Shown piece by piece: positions 22,782 to 24,312 of a stretch of DNA of 24,312 nt; positions within the stretch are counted from its first letter, which is position 1; every line of letters begins with the position of its first letter. The notes below the pieces were generated by a model that was given only the letters and a program-made list of their open reading frames with translations, made no database searches and was not told the DNA's origin. Both the position numbers and the translations under genes were made by a program. This stretch comes from CAZQXD01 sp964597315. GTDB taxonomy: Bacteria > Pseudomonadota > Gammaproteobacteria > Competibacterales > Competibacteraceae. Where the stretch lies: the NCBI GenBank assembly GCA_964597315.1, contig CAZQXD010000065.1, forward strand, positions 1 to 24,312, written 5' to 3'.

Positions 22782-23288
22782 TCAGCGACGGCGCGATCCG
22801 GCCGATTCCAACCGGCGGGCATTGGCCGTGGCTCTGGCGTGAAACGGCGACAGTCCTTGTTGGGCAACCTTCATGCCTGTCACCCATAAGGCCAGGCCCG
22901 TCTCGCCACTCTTGCCCAGCGCCTCCCAATAACACCACTGGGCGGCGGTCAGTTCCTGGACAGTGCGGGCGGTGGCCAACCCGGCGCTGGCGGCCAGCAG
23001 TTGCCCCTGGGCCTGGGCCAGTAGAGTGGATTGGCGGCTGAGAACGTTCCAGCTCCCCCACATGGCCTGGGTCGAATCCCAGGTCGCCTCCATCTTTTCG
23101 CTGCCCATACGGAAAATTTCACGACGTTCCCGGGCCGTGGGCTTGTCCCCGACCCCGGCCAGCATATTCAGGCGGTGGCTAACGGTCTGGGTGGCGGCCA
23201 GCGCCAGTTCGGCGCAGGTGGTGGCCAGCGCCCAGCACGGCAGCCAGGCGTCAAATGGGGTGACTGTACTTTTACTTGTGTGGGCCAT
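22782..23288 (-). CDS. Phasin-like polyhydroxyalkanoate granule-associated protein
   Basis: This 168-residue protein is helical, Ala-rich and without a signal peptide. It starts MAHTSKSTVTPFDAWLPCWA, then ETCAEL-like residues (TTCAELALAATQTVSHRLNMLAG), DKPTARERREIFRMGSEKMEATWDSTQAMWG and amphipathic helices to about residue 145, ending in a basic tail (ARRLESAGSRRR). The AWLxCWxLA...R(R/E)E...MG.EK pattern resembles a class of proteins annotated as PHA granule-associated phasins, which coat storage granules. The resemblance is from memory and not decisive. A perfect AGGAG seven bases before ATG 23288 fixes the start. The gene follows the nitrilase-like gene by 14 bases, so the two are probably co-transcribed. 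Confidence 0.6.
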   Translation of the reverse strand: MAHTSKSTVTPFDAWLPCWALATTCAELALAATQTVSHRLNMLAGVGDKPTARERREIFRMGSEKMEATWDSTQAMWGSWNVLSRQSTLLAQAQGQLLAASAGLATARTVQELTAAQWCYWEALGKSGETGLALWVTGMKVAQQGLSPFHARATANARRLESAGSRRR

Positions 23289-23302
23289 GTTCGTCTCCTG
23301 GA

Positions 23303-24229
23303 TCAGGTGGGAATGGCGGGATCGGAAATGGAAACGTGCTGCGCGGACCAGCGCCCAGGACAGACCTCGGCCTCGGCCGCCCCATGGCGAATTTGCCGAC
23401 AAGCGCCCACAGGCAACTGCTGGGCGTGCAGGACCAGGCTGGCGCCCAGGGCCGGAGTCTGGAAATCCAGGGCCGCCGCCACTCCCAGCGGGTTCAGGGC
23501 GGCCTCGCAGGGCAGATAGACCGCCGCCCCCCCCACGCCTGTATCACTGGCGGGTTGGCCGTAGACAGTACCCACGGCTCCCACAGCGCAGACCACCGTT
23601 TGCAGCTCGATGGCCCTAGCGCGGGCGCAACCGAACACCCGGTAGTAGCCCGACAGGCCATCGGTTTTTGCCGGCGCCAGGATCAGATCCAGGTCCAGAC
23701 TGGCCAGCCTGGCCCATAGCGCAGTGGCCTCGGTGTCCAGGCAAATGACTATCGCCACCCGCAGTCCCAGCCAGTCGATGACGTTGACCTGGCTGCCAGG
23801 AGTAAACAGCCACGCCTGGGGGTCCTGTTCTGCGGGCGTCAGAAACAGCTTATCCTGGGTATAGGCCCGCCCATCGGGCAGCACCAGCCAGGCCCGGTTG
23901 GCGACATTGCCGCTTTCCAGGGTCCAAGGGAAGGTCCCGGCCAGTAGCGCAAGGCCATGGTGAACCGCCAAGGCCCGTAGTCCGGGCAAAGCCTCCTTGG
24001 TCATGTCCGCCAGCCAGGGCAGTTGGCGGTTGGCCGCCAGTCCCGGCGGGGCGAAGCCCAGCCACTGGATACAGGACAGTTCCGGCAGCATCAGCAACTG
24101 GGAACCGGCGGCCCTGGCCTCGGCCAGCCGGGCGCCCACCAGGTCCAGCCAGGCCGCAAGACTGACGGCGGGGGTCTCCAGGTTGGCAGCCCACAAGGAA
24201 ACCGATAGGGTGGAAGGTGGTGTATTCAT
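23303..24229 (-). CDS. Carbon-nitrogen hydrolase (nitrilase superfamily)
   Basis: The 308-residue protein has the nitrilase-superfamily alpha-beta-beta-alpha fold with the catalytic triad in place: E50 in LLMLPELSC, K127 in YTQDKLFLTP and C163 in VAIVICLDTE. The segment DLDLILAPAKTD and CARARAIELQTVVCAVGAVG follow in the expected order. These enzymes cleave nitriles, amides or carbamoyl groups; the surroundings of C163 (ICLDTEATALW) differ from the CYDxRFPE form of classic omega-amidases, so the substrate is open. ATG 24229 is preceded by GGAG nine bases upstream; the frame is open to 24283 but that extension reads Pro/Arg/Gly-rich sequence through a hairpin. The phasin-like gene begins 14 bases after its stop. 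Confidence 0.87.
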   Translation of the reverse strand: MNTPPSTLSVSLWAANLETPAVSLAAWLDLVGARLAEARAAGSQLLMLPELSCIQWLGFAPPGLAANRQLPWLADMTKEALPGLRALAVHHGLALLAGTFPWTLESGNVANRAWLVLPDGRAYTQDKLFLTPAEQDPQAWLFTPGSQVNVIDWLGLRVAIVICLDTEATALWARLASLDLDLILAPAKTDGLSGYYRVFGCARARAIELQTVVCAVGAVGTVYGQPASDTGVGGAAVYLPCEAALNPLGVAAALDFQTPALGASLVLHAQQLPVGACRQIRHGAAEAEVCPGRWSAQHVSISDPAIPT

Positions 24230-24242
24230 CGTGTTTCTCCGC

Positions 24243-24300
24243 GAGAGACCCCGTCCATCAGGGCGGGGAGGGATAGCGGGCACGCCATAGGCGTGCTGTC
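24243..24300. repeat. Two hairpins at the right edge, resembling a mobile-element end
   Basis: CCCCGTCC-ATCA-GGGCGGGG (24249-24268, one G-T wobble) is followed by GGAGGGATA. A second hairpin follows, GGCACGCC-ATA-GGCGTGCT (about 24280-24298, seven of eight pairs). The first hairpin with its GGAGG tail resembles the right ends of IS200/IS605-family elements, where the 3' end of tnpB carries a structured RNA. No tnpB reading frame is present on the left, so at best this is an orphan end. It may equally be a terminator of a gene outside the window. Confidence 0.3.
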
Positions 24301-24312
24301 TTGTGTCGCCTT

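Overview
The window is GC-rich DNA from a bacterial chromosome. Gene content and synteny point to a gammaproteobacterium: ftsK-lolA-rarA lie in the usual order, there is an aat-bpt pair, a Do-family protease and several two-component systems. A phasin-like protein, an acyl-CoA ligase and ETF suggest a carboxylic-acid user that may store polyhydroxyalkanoate. I cannot name the genus from the sequence; the high GC makes many long antisense frames open, and these were discarded.

Layout. (1) 1-3224, minus strand: AMP-forming acyl-CoA ligase, NCS2-like permease and the start of etfB, in transcription order. They look like one operon for uptake, activation and oxidation of an acid. (2) 3396-6184, plus: a soluble PAS-PAS hybrid histidine kinase translationally coupled to an OmpR-type regulator, with TGTAAA direct repeats in front. 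(3) 6190-8260, minus: a small secreted protein and a DegP/MucD-type periplasmic protease. (4) 8261-8497: a control region between the protease and (5) 8498-11343, plus: a membrane NtrB-like kinase and an NtrC-like sigma-54 activator. (6) 11344-12140: non-coding DNA with an inverted repeat and an 8-bp tandem repeat, plus a DUF1127 gene divergent from (7) a GcvA-like LysR regulator. (8) 13147-18411, minus: rarA, lolA and ftsK; a decayed Phd/VapC toxin-antitoxin locus and a lower-GC stretch interrupt the cluster between lolA and rarA. (9) 18581-21270, plus: a DUF482 acyltransferase-like protein, aat and bpt, the last two acting in N-degron tagging. (10) 21310-24229, minus: FadR-family regulator with a perfect palindrome in its leader, DUF421 membrane protein, phasin-like protein and a nitrilase-superfamily hydrolase. 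The right edge carries hairpins that resemble a mobile-element end.

The most interesting inference is a self-contained envelope-stress circuit. The protease gene has a good -24/-12 (sigma-54) promoter, an AT-rich stretch behind it, and a perfect 10-bp-arm palindrome about 108 bp upstream of the predicted start of transcription. The divergent genes encode a membrane kinase and a sigma-54 activator with an intact GAFTGA motif. DegP-type genes are classically driven by sigma-E or Cpx, so sigma-54 control by a linked NtrBC-like pair would be unusual.
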